The position numbers and the translations under genes were made by a program. From assembly GCA_018669975.1 (NCBI GenBank), contig JABHSK010000005.1, forward strand, positions 1-64,000: DNA of 64,000 bases. Reading direction: 5' to 3'. The notes beneath the pieces were generated by a model that ran no database searches, was not told where the DNA came from, and saw only the letters and a list, made by a program, of their open reading frames with translations. This document shows, piece after piece, positions 17,021 through 25,845 of the stretch. This DNA comes from Candidatus Parcubacteria bacterium (GTDB lineage: Bacteria; Patescibacteria; ABY1; UBA1558; GWA2-36-10). Position 1 is the stretch's first letter, and every line of letters begins with the position of its first letter.

Positions 17021-19315
17021 ATGGCAGCATCTCAGAATAAAAATAAAGAATATAAAAATCTTTTTAACCATTTTCCGAGCCACTTAATTGTATTGGATTC
17101 CAATGGCTCGGTTTTAGTTAGCTCTGAAACGTTTAGAAAATTAACAAAATATACAAACAAAGATCTAGAGGCCAAAAAGATTACCTCACTAAAACTTTTC
17201 AAAACAAAGAGTGGGTCTAATGTTATAAAAAAAATTAAGCGGATCTTAGCTGGTAAGTTACCAAAGTTTGGTGAACTGGGGGCTATTGAAATAGTCACCA
17301 AGAGCAAAAAGAAACTTACTGTTGCAGTAAACTATAATTTAGTTAAGAGCCAGGATAAGAAAGAATTAATTGTTACTTTTGATGACGTAACAGGTTGTAC
17401 TAATTTAAAAGAGGATGTTAAAACTTCAGAGGCCTTATTAAAAGATATTGGTGCATTATTTGAAAAGAACATTACCGGAATTATCATTATTCAGAACGGT
17501 AAGATTGTCTACGGTACAGATTATGTGAGAAATTTTTTAGGTAAAGATTATTTAGGTAAGCCGTTTGTAAAATTTATAGCTCCAGAATATCGGGTAAAAG
17601 TAATGAAATTATACGCAGCTCGTTTACTAGGCAGAAAGATTCCGCCTACCTATGATATTAAGATGCTTTTTAAGGGGCCAATGAAAGACAAGATTTTGGA
17701 TGTTGAGATTGCCTCTACGTTGATAAATTACAAAGGCAAGAAAGCGATCATGGCTTTTGCTCATGATATTACCGCAAAAAAGAGAGTTGAAAAAGAAATC
17801 AAAGAAAGTGAAAAAAAATACAAGATTTTAGCAGATAATATAGACACGGGTCTTATTCTTCATGGAGCTGATACAAAATTATTATTTTCTAACTTGGCGG
17901 CGAGTAAAATTCTGGGTTTAAGTGTTGATCAGATGCAGGGTAAAATTGCAATTGATTCTTCATGGAAATTTGTCAGAGAAGATGGTACAGATATGCCACT
18001 TACAGAATATCCAGTAAATAAAGTAGTTTCTTCAAAAAAAGCATTTAAAAATTATATTGTAGGAATTCGTAGGAAAGATAGAAAATATATTACATGGGTT
18101 AATGTTGATGCCACTCCTGTTTTAGTTGATAAAGCGTTAGATTATGTATCTATAACTTTTGTAGATATTACCACAAAAAAAGAATTAGAGAAGGAAAGAG
18201 TTGAGTATTTGGTAAATATCAGTAAACAAAAAAATGAGCTAAATACCATACTTGATAATATTGCAGAAGGTGTATTTGCTATAGACAAGGATAATAACAT
18301 TACCTTATTTAATGAATTTGCAGCACAAATATTTAGACATTCGCCCAAGACAGTGATAGGCAAGAAGTATGGTAGATTTTTAAAATTTGTTTATCAAGAT
18401 GAGTTAGTAGAGAACAATCTTATTGAAGAAGCTATTGGTAAACTTAAGAAATCAGATCAAGCTACCTTACGAATGGATGCTTTTAATATTACATTGGTAA
18501 ATAAGATGGGCCATAAGATACCCGTTGTGTTTGATATAGCCGAGTTAAAAGATGAACAAGGGGAGTTATTTGGATACATTGTTACTTTCCGTGATATTAC
18601 AAAGTTTACTACCATTGATAAACTAAAATCCGAATTTGTCTCTATAGCGTCACATCAATTAAGAACACCCTTGAGTGGTATTAGGTGGTTTGCGGAACTT
18701 TTGTTAAAACAAAAAACCAGCAAATTAGACAAAACACAAGTTAGTTATGCTCAGCAGATTTATGATAGTAATAAAAGAATTATAAGTTTAGTTGATGACC
18801 TATTAGATGTGTCTCATATTGATAGTGACGAAAAGTTTGGAATAAAAAAAGCTAAAACTGATCTTTACGTTGTTGTTAAATCTGTTTTAGATGACATAGA
18901 TCATTTGATAAAAGAAAAGGGTGTTAAAGTAGTTTTTAAGGGTTGTACACCAAAGAAGGATGTTTTATTTATCGACAAGGCAAAAATGATACAAGTGTTG
19001 TATAATTTATTATCAAATGCCGTAAAATATTCTAAAAGGGGTGGTATAGTGGAAATAAGCTGTAGTAAAGAGCAGAGGGATTCATATATGTTTTGTATTA
19101 AAGATGACGGCATCGGTATTCCCAAGTATCAGCACAAACAAGTATTTACCAAATTTTTTAGAGCCGACAATGTAGGTTTGAAAGACAGGGAGGGAACTGG
19201 TCTAGGTTTATATATTGCTAGGGCAATTATTGAGGCTCATGGTGGTAATATTTCCTTCGACTCAAAAGAAGGTAAGGGGTCAACATTTTGTTTTACATTA
19301 CCCAAAGGAAAATAA
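17021..19315 (+). CDS. cytosolic multi-PAS sensor histidine kinase
   Basis: 764 residues with no transmembrane helix. About four PAS-type domains (roughly 13-120, 138-255, 265-385, 400-520) precede a HisKA dimerisation domain with the phospho-histidine in SIASHQLRTPLSGIRWF (about 544). A HATPase domain follows with the N box LLSNAVKYS, G1 box KDDGIGIP and G2 box GTGLGLYIA. It should sense an internal signal such as redox state or a small ligand, since there is no membrane input. Operonic with the two receivers, giving a compact two-component set with no DNA-binding output. Confidence 0.93.
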   Translation: MAASQNKNKEYKNLFNHFPSHLIVLDSNGSVLVSSETFRKLTKYTNKDLEAKKITSLKLFKTKSGSNVIKKIKRILAGKLPKFGELGAIEIVTKSKKKLTVAVNYNLVKSQDKKELIVTFDDVTGCTNLKEDVKTSEALLKDIGALFEKNITGIIIIQNGKIVYGTDYVRNFLGKDYLGKPFVKFIAPEYRVKVMKLYAARLLGRKIPPTYDIKMLFKGPMKDKILDVEIASTLINYKGKKAIMAFAHDITAKKRVEKEIKESEKKYKILADNIDTGLILHGADTKLLFSNLAASKILGLSVDQMQGKIAIDSSWKFVREDGTDMPLTEYPVNKVVSSKKAFKNYIVGIRRKDRKYITWVNVDATPVLVDKALDYVSITFVDITTKKELEKERVEYLVNISKQKNELNTILDNIAEGVFAIDKDNNITLFNEFAAQIFRHSPKTVIGKKYGRFLKFVYQDELVENNLIEEAIGKLKKSDQATLRMDAFNITLVNKMGHKIPVVFDIAELKDEQGELFGYIVTFRDITKFTTIDKLKSEFVSIASHQLRTPLSGIRWFAELLLKQKTSKLDKTQVSYAQQIYDSNKRIISLVDDLLDVSHIDSDEKFGIKKAKTDLYVVVKSVLDDIDHLIKEKGVKVVFKGCTPKKDVLFIDKAKMIQVLYNLLSNAVKYSKRGGIVEISCSKEQRDSYMFCIKDDGIGIPKYQHKQVFTKFFRADNVGLKDREGTGLGLYIARAIIEAHGGNISFDSKEGKGSTFCFTLPKGK

Positions 19316-19341
19316 AATTAGTAAATAGGAATTAATATTCC

Positions 19342-19366
19342 CTAGGCTGTAGCCTGGAGTTTTTTG
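19342..19366 (+). terminator. probable weak terminator
   Basis: Imperfect stem CTAGG / CCTGG around loop CTGTAG, then AG and six Ts, 27 bp after the kinase stop. Confidence 0.5.
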
Positions 19367-19367
19367 C

Positions 19368-19396
19368 TTGACAGGGTGGTTAAATATGAGTAATCT
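19368..19396 (+). promoter_or_regulatory. promoter of the small gene at 19452
   Basis: A consensus TTGACA (19368-19373) with a 17-bp spacer to TAATCT (19391-19396). A 7-bp inverted repeat GGTTAAA (19378-19384) / TTTAACC (19413-19419) brackets the -10 region and could be an operator. Confidence 0.6.
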
Positions 19397-19451
19397 AAAA
19401 ATGTTTTGACCTTTTAACCTCAAATATTAAACCCGATCAGGAGGTGCCCAC

Positions 19452-19757
19452 ATGGCATTTTTGAAGCGATTCAGCAAACCACAGACCGATGACTTGTCCG
19501 TCATCAAAAGAGTGGTCAAGAGAAAATTTGCCTCCGGGCAACGCTTTTCAGCGGTTGATATTTTTACAATTATCAGGAAAGATTTTGCTGAGAAGAGTAT
19601 TGGCAAAAAGAGAGTGAAGAACGTTTTGCGTCAATTAGTCGAGGGCGGCACTTTAGAGTGTTTTCCAGTTTATGCTTACCGGAGCTACCGGAGATGGTGT
19701 CCTGGTAAGGGCATGAGAAGAAAACAGAATGGCTGTGAATTCGCAGTTGTTGGATAA
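19452..19757 (+). CDS. small basic protein, winged-helix-like
   Basis: 101 residues, not assigned to a family. The middle (FSAVDIFTIIRKDFAEKSIGKKRVKNVLRQLVEGGTLE is its span, residues 32-65) has the helix-helix-wing look of a small winged-helix domain. The C-terminus is very basic (YRSYRRWCPGKGMRRKQNG). It may bind nucleic acid. A strong SD AGGAGGT (19439-19445) sits 7 bases before ATG, and the G+C content looks higher than that of most neighbours. It is monocistronic with its own promoter and terminator. Confidence 0.75.
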   Translation: MAFLKRFSKPQTDDLSVIKRVVKRKFASGQRFSAVDIFTIIRKDFAEKSIGKKRVKNVLRQLVEGGTLECFPVYAYRSYRRWCPGKGMRRKQNGCEFAVVG

Positions 19758-19767
19758 ACAAATTCAG

Positions 19768-19793
19768 GGCCTCTATACCAAGAGGCCTTTTTT
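19768..19793 (+). terminator. intrinsic terminator
   Basis: Perfect stem GGCCTCT / AGAGGCC with loop ATACCA, then six Ts. Confidence 0.92.
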
Positions 19794-19826
19794 ATTTTAC
19801 CCTAACTATAAAGTATCGAGGATTAC

Positions 19827-19855
19827 TTTACACTTTCTACTTTATGGTTTATAAT
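19827..19855 (+). promoter_or_regulatory. promoter of the MerR-like gene
   Basis: TTTACA (19827-19832), 17 bp, TATAAT (19850-19855), 13 bp before ATG 19869, so the leader is very short. Confidence 0.65.
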
Positions 19856-19868
19856 ATATAGCGTATTT

Positions 19869-20108
19869 ATGCCGATAGTATTAAAGGGGAGAAAACTAAT
19901 CAAAATCGGAGAACTAGCCAAAATGTTCTCGGTTTTGCCATCCACAATCAATTTTTACACACGGGAAGGTCTTTTACCGGAAGATGGGCGCTCACAGGGC
20001 GGTTATCGTCTTTATGATGCAGATAAAGCCATCAAGAAGTTGAAGAAAATTGAGTATCTCCAAGCAAAGAAGAGGTTTACTATCGACGAAATCAAAAAGT
20101 CGTTATAA
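19869..20108 (+). CDS. MerR-family DNA-binding protein, HTH domain only
   Basis: 79 residues. After a short basic start, KIGELAKMFSVLPSTINFYTREGLL followed by GGYRLYD and IKKLKKIEYLQAKKRFTIDEI is the MerR winged-helix signature. No effector-binding domain and no coiled coil for dimerisation follow, so it is shorter than classical MerR (over 120). Such short MerR-like proteins may act as DNA-binding or excisionase-like factors; the target is unknown. Confidence 0.85.
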   Translation: MPIVLKGRKLIKIGELAKMFSVLPSTINFYTREGLLPEDGRSQGGYRLYDADKAIKKLKKIEYLQAKKRFTIDEIKKSL

Positions 20109-20110
20109 AT

Positions 20111-20150
20111 CCCTCGACCCCCGTCCATGCTTGGGGGTTGGAGGGTTTAT
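20111..20150 (+). terminator. GC-rich hairpin after the MerR-like gene
   Basis: A two-part stem CCCTC+ACCCCC pairs with GGGGGT+GAGGG, followed by TTTATATATA. The T-run is weak, so termination is likely but not certain. Confidence 0.55.
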
Positions 20151-20175
20151 ATATATGTTTAGTTAAAATAAAATT

Positions 20176-20298
20176 ATGAAAAAGAAAGGCAGTAAATTTT
20201 TTAGCCTCAATCGTAAAAAAACTAAGGTTTATAGTACGCGGGGGCGTAAACCAGCCACGAAATCTCTCTGGCAATATCTTTATTCCTTATTTTTCTAG
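20176..20298 (+). CDS. possible 40-residue basic protein
   Basis: A short ORF reading MKKKGSKFFSLNRKKTKVYS then TRGRKPATKSLWQYLYSLFF. It is strongly basic with an aromatic tail. It follows the MerR-like gene and precedes the ileS promoter, and has no clear SD. It could be a small nucleic-acid-binding or membrane-associated peptide, or chance. Confidence 0.35.
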   Translation: MKKKGSKFFSLNRKKTKVYSTRGRKPATKSLWQYLYSLFF

Positions 20299-20304
20299 GG
20301 AATA

Positions 20305-20333
20305 TTGTCAAAGCAGTATTTTTGGGTTAGAAT
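20305..20333 (+). promoter_or_regulatory. promoter of the ileS-recO-tgt operon
   Basis: TTGTCA (20305-20310), 17 bp, TAGAAT (20328-20333), 27 bp before ATG 20361. No T-box-like leader fits in this space. Confidence 0.6.
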
Positions 20334-20360
20334 AACCAAACTCACTTAAATTATTTAAAG

Positions 20361-23270
20361 ATGGTTGATTTTAAGAAAAAAGAAGAAGAAATATTAGATT
20401 TTTGGGATAAAAACAATACTTTCCAGAAATCTATAGATAAGGATGCTCCGCAAGGTGACTATCTTTTTTATGATGGACCGCCTTTTGCTACCGGTACACC
20501 TCACTATGGTCATTTAGTGGGTAGTATCATGAAAGATGTGGTACCTCGTTTTTGGACCATGCAAGGATATAAGGTAGAAAGACGCTGGGGTTGGGATGTG
20601 CACGGTTTGCCAATTGAGAATATAGTTGAGAAAGATTTAGGTTTTGGGACTAAAAAAGAAATTGAAAAATACGGCATTGATAAGTTTAATAATGATTGTC
20701 GAGCTAGAGTATTGGATTATGCTGATATCTGGAAGGGCACCATTCGTCGTCTTGGTCGTTGGGCTGATATGGAAAATCCTTACAAGACCATGGATAAGGA
20801 TTATATGGAAACTATCTGGTGGGTTTTTAAAACTCTTTGGGACAAGGGGCTTATATATGAGGATTATCGTTCTATGCATATTTGTCCTCGTTGTGAAACT
20901 ACCCTTTCACAATCAGAAGTGACCGAGGGTTATAAAGACATTAAAGATTTATCTGTCACTGCCAAGTTTGAGCTAGAAGATGAACCAGGTACATATGTTC
21001 TGGCATGGACTACTACTCCATGGACATTGATTGGTAATGTAGCTTTGGCTGTAGGTAATGATATTGAGTATGTAAAAGTAGAGGTCGAAGGTGGAAAATA
21101 TATTTTATCTCCAGAACTTGTCAAAAATTATCATAAAGAATTTGGAGAGAATCCAAAAGTATTAGAGACTATTAAGGGAAAAGATTTGGTGGGTAAAAAA
21201 TACAAACCACTATTTGATTATTACTATAATGATAAGAATTTAGAAAATAGAGACAATGGTTGGCAGATTTATCATGCTGATTTTGTGACCACCGAAGAAG
21301 GTACTGGTGTGGTTCATATGGCACCAGCCTTTGGTGAGGATGATATGAATTTGGGCAAGGAAAAGAACTTTCCTTTTATTCAGCACGTTGATATGGATGG
21401 TACCATTAGAGATGAGGCCAAGGATTTTACTGGGATGAATGTTAAACCAAAGGATGATCATCAGACTACGGACATAGCCATTATAAAATATCTAGCTGGT
21501 AAAGGACTTCTTTTTGCTAAAGAGAAATATGAGCATAGCTATCCGCATTGCTGGCGTTGTGATACTCCACTGCTTAATTATGCTACTTCATCTTGGTTTG
21601 TAAATGTTACTAAAATAAAACCACAGCTATTAAAGAGCGCCAAGAAGATAAATTGGATTCCCGGACACATCAAAGCGGGTCGTTTTGGTAAATGGCTAGA
21701 AGGGGCACGTGATTGGTCTATCTCTCGTCAAAGATTTTGGGGGTCAGTAATTCCTCTTTGGCATTGTGATAAGTGTGAGGAAAGGGTTGTTGTTGGCTCA
21801 ATAGTTGAACTGAAAGAACTAAGCGGGGTTGAGGTTGACGACCTACACAAACACATAGTAGATAAAATAACCTTTGATTGTAAGTGCGGTGGCAGCATGC
21901 ATCGTATTCCGGATGTGTTGGATTGTTGGTTTGAATCTAGTTCTATGCCCTATGCTCAATTTCATTATCCTTTTGAAAATAAAGATTCTTTTGATAAAAA
22001 ATTTCCAGCTAAGTTTATTGCTGAAGGTGCTGATCAGACCAGGACTTGGTTCTATTATCTGCACGTCATAGCTGGCGGTCTAAAAGAAGGTCATTCTTTT
22101 GAAAACTGTATTGTTAACGGCATTGTTTTGGCTGAAGATGGTAAGAAGATGGCCAAGCGATTGCAAAATTATCCAGAGCCTGACGTTGTCATGGAAAAAT
22201 ATGGTGCTGATGCTTTAAGAATGTACTTGCTTACCTCACCAGTAATGTTGGCTGAGAACTTGGCTTTTACAGAAAAAGATTTACAGATTGTCTACCGACG
22301 TTATATTGGCATTCTACAGAATGTGTTGAATTTTTATTTGATGTTTGGAGGCGATAGCAAAGTTAAGGCTGCTCAACCAAAGAAAATAGATAATGATTTA
22401 GATAAATGGATAATCAGTAAATTAGTTTCGTTGCAGCAGGAGGTCGAACAGGCCATGAAAGATTATAATTTAGTCAAAGCTACTCGTCCGATATTGGATT
22501 TTGTTGATGGCTTATCTACTTGGTACATTAGACGTTCTCGAGCTAGATTTAAAGCTAGTGATCAGCAGGCCATTGATACTTTGGCCTTTGTGCTTAAAGA
22601 GATAGCCAAGATTGTGGCTCCATTCTCTCCAATGGCTGCCGAAACTATTTATCAGGAATTTGATAATGATCAAGAATCAGTTCATTTGGAAACCTGGACA
22701 AGTCTAAATAAGAAACTAGTAGATACAGAGATTTTAAATCACATGGATGTTATTAAGCAGGTGGCTGAAAGAGGTCATGCTTTACGAGCCAAATCTGGGA
22801 TGAAGGTAAGACAGCCATTGGCTACTTTGCAGGTAAATCTAGGTAAAGATACTAAGGTAGGAAAAAATTATGTTGATATATTAGAAGATGAGTTAAATGT
22901 TGAAAATGTTGAAACAGTGGACAAGATAAACGAAGGGGAGGGTTGGATAGTGGACGATTCAGGGTTTGCCCTAGCAAAAATTTCTTTGGATACAAATCTA
23001 ACAGATGATCTTAAAGAAAAGGGTGTAGTTAGGGAGTTGATTAGATTCATCAATGCTCTAAGAAAAGATAGTGGGTTAAAACCAAGTGATAATCCAGTAG
23101 AAACATATAATACTAAATCTGATTATTTAAGATCAGTTGTTGTTAAATATAAAGATGAGTTGATAGTAGGTACATCAGCTGGTGATTTAGTAGAAACAGA
23201 TGATAATCCAGATGCTAACAAACAAGCAAAAATAAACGGTGAAGAAATTACTTTAGGATTAAAATTATAA
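20361..23270 (+). CDS. ileS: isoleucyl-tRNA synthetase
   Basis: 969 residues. The class I HIGH motif appears as TPHYGHLVG (about 45-53) and the KMSKS loop as GKKMAKRLQNYPEP (about 593), the form typical of the eukaryote-like IleRS clade. The CP1 editing domain with WTTTPWTL and a HADF segment is present, as are cysteine pairs (CDKCEE, CKCGGS) and a C-terminal anticodon-binding domain. It charges tRNA-Ile. First gene of an operon with recO, the surface protein and tgt at 0-2 bp spacing. Confidence 0.97.
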   Translation: MVDFKKKEEEILDFWDKNNTFQKSIDKDAPQGDYLFYDGPPFATGTPHYGHLVGSIMKDVVPRFWTMQGYKVERRWGWDVHGLPIENIVEKDLGFGTKKEIEKYGIDKFNNDCRARVLDYADIWKGTIRRLGRWADMENPYKTMDKDYMETIWWVFKTLWDKGLIYEDYRSMHICPRCETTLSQSEVTEGYKDIKDLSVTAKFELEDEPGTYVLAWTTTPWTLIGNVALAVGNDIEYVKVEVEGGKYILSPELVKNYHKEFGENPKVLETIKGKDLVGKKYKPLFDYYYNDKNLENRDNGWQIYHADFVTTEEGTGVVHMAPAFGEDDMNLGKEKNFPFIQHVDMDGTIRDEAKDFTGMNVKPKDDHQTTDIAIIKYLAGKGLLFAKEKYEHSYPHCWRCDTPLLNYATSSWFVNVTKIKPQLLKSAKKINWIPGHIKAGRFGKWLEGARDWSISRQRFWGSVIPLWHCDKCEERVVVGSIVELKELSGVEVDDLHKHIVDKITFDCKCGGSMHRIPDVLDCWFESSSMPYAQFHYPFENKDSFDKKFPAKFIAEGADQTRTWFYYLHVIAGGLKEGHSFENCIVNGIVLAEDGKKMAKRLQNYPEPDVVMEKYGADALRMYLLTSPVMLAENLAFTEKDLQIVYRRYIGILQNVLNFYLMFGGDSKVKAAQPKKIDNDLDKWIISKLVSLQQEVEQAMKDYNLVKATRPILDFVDGLSTWYIRRSRARFKASDQQAIDTLAFVLKEIAKIVAPFSPMAAETIYQEFDNDQESVHLETWTSLNKKLVDTEILNHMDVIKQVAERGHALRAKSGMKVRQPLATLQVNLGKDTKVGKNYVDILEDELNVENVETVDKINEGEGWIVDDSGFALAKISLDTNLTDDLKEKGVVRELIRFINALRKDSGLKPSDNPVETYNTKSDYLRSVVVKYKDELIVGTSAGDLVETDDNPDANKQAKINGEEITLGLKL

Positions 23271-23271
23271 G

Positions 23272-24000
23272 ATGTCTTTTAAGACGGAAGCATTTGTTTT
23301 AAAAACTAGACCATGGCGAGAGGCTGATAGACTTTATTATTTATTTACTCCACACGAGGGCATCATTAAGGCAGTGCTTAAGTCAGCCGCCAAGCCAGGT
23401 AATAAATTATCTGGACACCTATTACCCTTTAGTAAGGTTAGGATAATGATTGGTCGTGGTAAGATGGATCATATGGCCGGCGCCGCTGTCATTAATGATT
23501 ATACGAACATCCGGACAGATTTGAAAAATATGTCTTTAGCTTCATCAGTAATTGAACTTTTTCTCAATCAGGAGGGTGGTGGTTATAGCCAATTGGAGTT
23601 TAAATTATTAGAAGATTTGCTGACTGCCCTGGATAATCAGGACATGGATCAGGAAAATAAAATGTTGTTTGTCAGAATATTTTTGTGGAAATACCTTAGT
23701 TTGTCAGGTTGGCAGCCACAACTAGATAATTGTCAAATTTGTGATAAAGAAATTACTTTTGGCAAGTATTTACCAGGTCGTGGTATAATATGTAGAGAAC
23801 ATAGCTCAAATCAAGGTGTTATTATCAATAGAGAATTAGTAGATTTTTTGAAATATATAATAAAAGTTGATTGGCCAGATTTAAACAATTTGACCATCAG
23901 TAAAGAATTAAATAGAGAGTGGCTTAAAATATCACAGCTATTTTATCAATCTGTGTATGAGAGACCATCTCAAGCATTAAAATTATTTTTATATGGCTAA
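23272..24000 (+). CDS. recO: DNA repair protein RecO
   Basis: 242 residues. An N-terminal OB-fold (TEAFVLKTRPWREADRLYYL, GIIKAVLKSAAKP) is followed by a helical domain and a CxxC-type zinc element (CQICDKEITFGKYLPGRGIIC with a final His, about 161-183). RecO with RecR loads RecA on SSB-coated gaps. It follows ileS after 1 bp and overlaps the next gene by 8 bases. Confidence 0.92.
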   Translation: MSFKTEAFVLKTRPWREADRLYYLFTPHEGIIKAVLKSAAKPGNKLSGHLLPFSKVRIMIGRGKMDHMAGAAVINDYTNIRTDLKNMSLASSVIELFLNQEGGGYSQLEFKLLEDLLTALDNQDMDQENKMLFVRIFLWKYLSLSGWQPQLDNCQICDKEITFGKYLPGRGIICREHSSNQGVIINRELVDFLKYIIKVDWPDLNNLTISKELNREWLKISQLFYQSVYERPSQALKLFLYG

Positions 24001-25843
24001 ACTAGTCAAAAGAAGTTTGGACGCTGCTAGGAAATCTCCAGTTAGAAAAAAATCTTATTCAGCCCCGACACTTAAAAAGAAAAAGAGGAGAGAGGTACCA
24101 CAGGAGTATCGTACTTTTAAAAAAGCGCCAAAGAGCAAAGGCGGTTGCTTGTGGTTTTTATTTTTACTTTTTGCAGCAGCTGTAGCTGGACTGATATATT
24201 GGAATCGACAGGCACCAGTAGTGATAGATAATAGTTTAGAATTTTTGGTGACTGGTCCAAATAAAATAGTATCCGGTGATCAGATTAGTTATTTTGTAGA
24301 ATATAAGAATTTGGATTCAGTGGCACTGACAAACATGAAGCTTAGTGTGCAATGGCCAGATGGATTCTATTTTGATGAAGCTAGTCTTGAGCCCAGTGAT
24401 GCCAACGCAACTACTTGGGAAATAGCAGATTTGCAGCCAGGGCACGAGCAGAATTTAGAAATAAAAGGACAATTAGTGGGTCCAAAAGATGAGGAGCTAT
24501 CAGCCATGTTTAGTCTTGGTTATCAACCAGAGAATTTTAACTCTGATTTTCAAGGAAACATGACAATAAAAACTAAGGTAGAAGATAGTAAGATAGATGT
24601 GTTAGTGGAGGCTATCGACAAGACTTTGGTTGAGAGTGAGCAAGAGATGAGAATTACCTTACGCAATCTTACAGAAGAAGAGTTAAGTGATTTATATGTA
24701 GACATTCTTTATCCAGATGATCTAGATATAATAGAGGATGTGCCAGCTGATGAAGAAGATGAGGAAACCGAGGAAGAAGTAGCAGAAGAAGAATTGGGAA
24801 TGATACAAAAGGATGGGTATTTAGTTTTCAACTTATCACCAGAAGAAGAGAGAACAATAATTATTAATGGAGTTTTTGCAGCTGATAGTAAAGCAGAGCA
24901 ATCATTGGTGGTTGAAGTGGGTAACATGTTCAACGAAAATTTCCGTCGTTTAGCTAGAACGGAGAAGAATATTGTAGTTGTCAATCCACAATTTGATGTT
25001 AATTTGGAAATAAATGGAAATAGTAATAATCAATCAGTTAATTGGGGAGATGATCTACGTTATCAATTGGAAATAACCAATACTAGTGATACTGATGTGT
25101 CAGACACAAAGATAACAGCTTTGTTGGATGGTGGTGTGTTAGATTGGGACAGCCTAGAAACGATAGGAGTTTATCAGGAGTCTAATATTATTTGGACTAG
25201 TACAGAAAATGAAGAGTTGCTTAATTGGTCAGCTGGAGAGACTAAAACTTTTACTTGGCAAGTAGAGGTAGTTGAAGAGCCTCAGGCCGAGAGAGCTGTA
25301 GAAAACATAATTAAAGTAAATATTCAGGGACTAAGTGAGTGGGAACAAGTAAGTTCACCTATTGTTTTAACGGTTGGTGAGAGTCTAGCTTTTAATAATG
25401 GTATCTATTGGGATTTAGGTGGACGTAGAGTTGGCTCTGGTTTATTGCCGCCACAGGTTGGTGAATCAACACAATATTTGGCAGTCTGGTCTTTAAATGA
25501 TGTTACTGGAGAATTTGATACTGTTAATATAAACACCACCTTACCACCAGAAGTATCTTTTATCAGTGAAACAGATGTTCAAGAAGGTGTGTTGAATTTT
25601 GATGAAGAGGCCAGAACACTTTCCTGGAGTCTATCAGAATTTGGTGATTATATCTGGCCACTTACTGCTACCTTTATTATTGAATTAGAACCAAACAAAG
25701 ATAATCAAGGAGAGACAATGACTTTATTTAACACTACTACAGTAGTAGCTGTTGGATTGGAAGAAGTTATTGTTCGATCTAAACCTATTAAAACTTCAGA
25801 TGTAGTGGTTGACTCAGATGAGCCAGTTGGAATAGTAGAGTAA
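23993..25843 (+). CDS. membrane-anchored surface protein with DUF11-like beta repeats
   Basis: 616 residues. A basic cytoplasmic N-terminus of about 55 residues precedes one transmembrane helix (GGCLWFLFLLFAAAVAGLIYW, about 52-72) and a large outside part. That part has repeated beta-sandwich units of the DUF11/CARDB kind, such as QISYFVEYKNLDSVALTN, QEMRITLRNLTEEELSD and LRYQLEITNTSDTDVSD. A very acidic linker (DEEDEETEEEVAEEELG) lies near 255. It is probably a cell-surface structural or adhesive protein. The exact family is not certain. Confidence 0.8.
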   Translation: MAKLVKRSLDAARKSPVRKKSYSAPTLKKKKRREVPQEYRTFKKAPKSKGGCLWFLFLLFAAAVAGLIYWNRQAPVVIDNSLEFLVTGPNKIVSGDQISYFVEYKNLDSVALTNMKLSVQWPDGFYFDEASLEPSDANATTWEIADLQPGHEQNLEIKGQLVGPKDEELSAMFSLGYQPENFNSDFQGNMTIKTKVEDSKIDVLVEAIDKTLVESEQEMRITLRNLTEEELSDLYVDILYPDDLDIIEDVPADEEDEETEEEVAEEELGMIQKDGYLVFNLSPEEERTIIINGVFAADSKAEQSLVVEVGNMFNENFRRLARTEKNIVVVNPQFDVNLEINGNSNNQSVNWGDDLRYQLEITNTSDTDVSDTKITALLDGGVLDWDSLETIGVYQESNIIWTSTENEELLNWSAGETKTFTWQVEVVEEPQAERAVENIIKVNIQGLSEWEQVSSPIVLTVGESLAFNNGIYWDLGGRRVGSGLLPPQVGESTQYLAVWSLNDVTGEFDTVNINTTLPPEVSFISETDVQEGVLNFDEEARTLSWSLSEFGDYIWPLTATFIIELEPNKDNQGETMTLFNTTTVVAVGLEEVIVRSKPIKTSDVVVDSDEPVGIVE

Positions 25844-25845
25844 AT

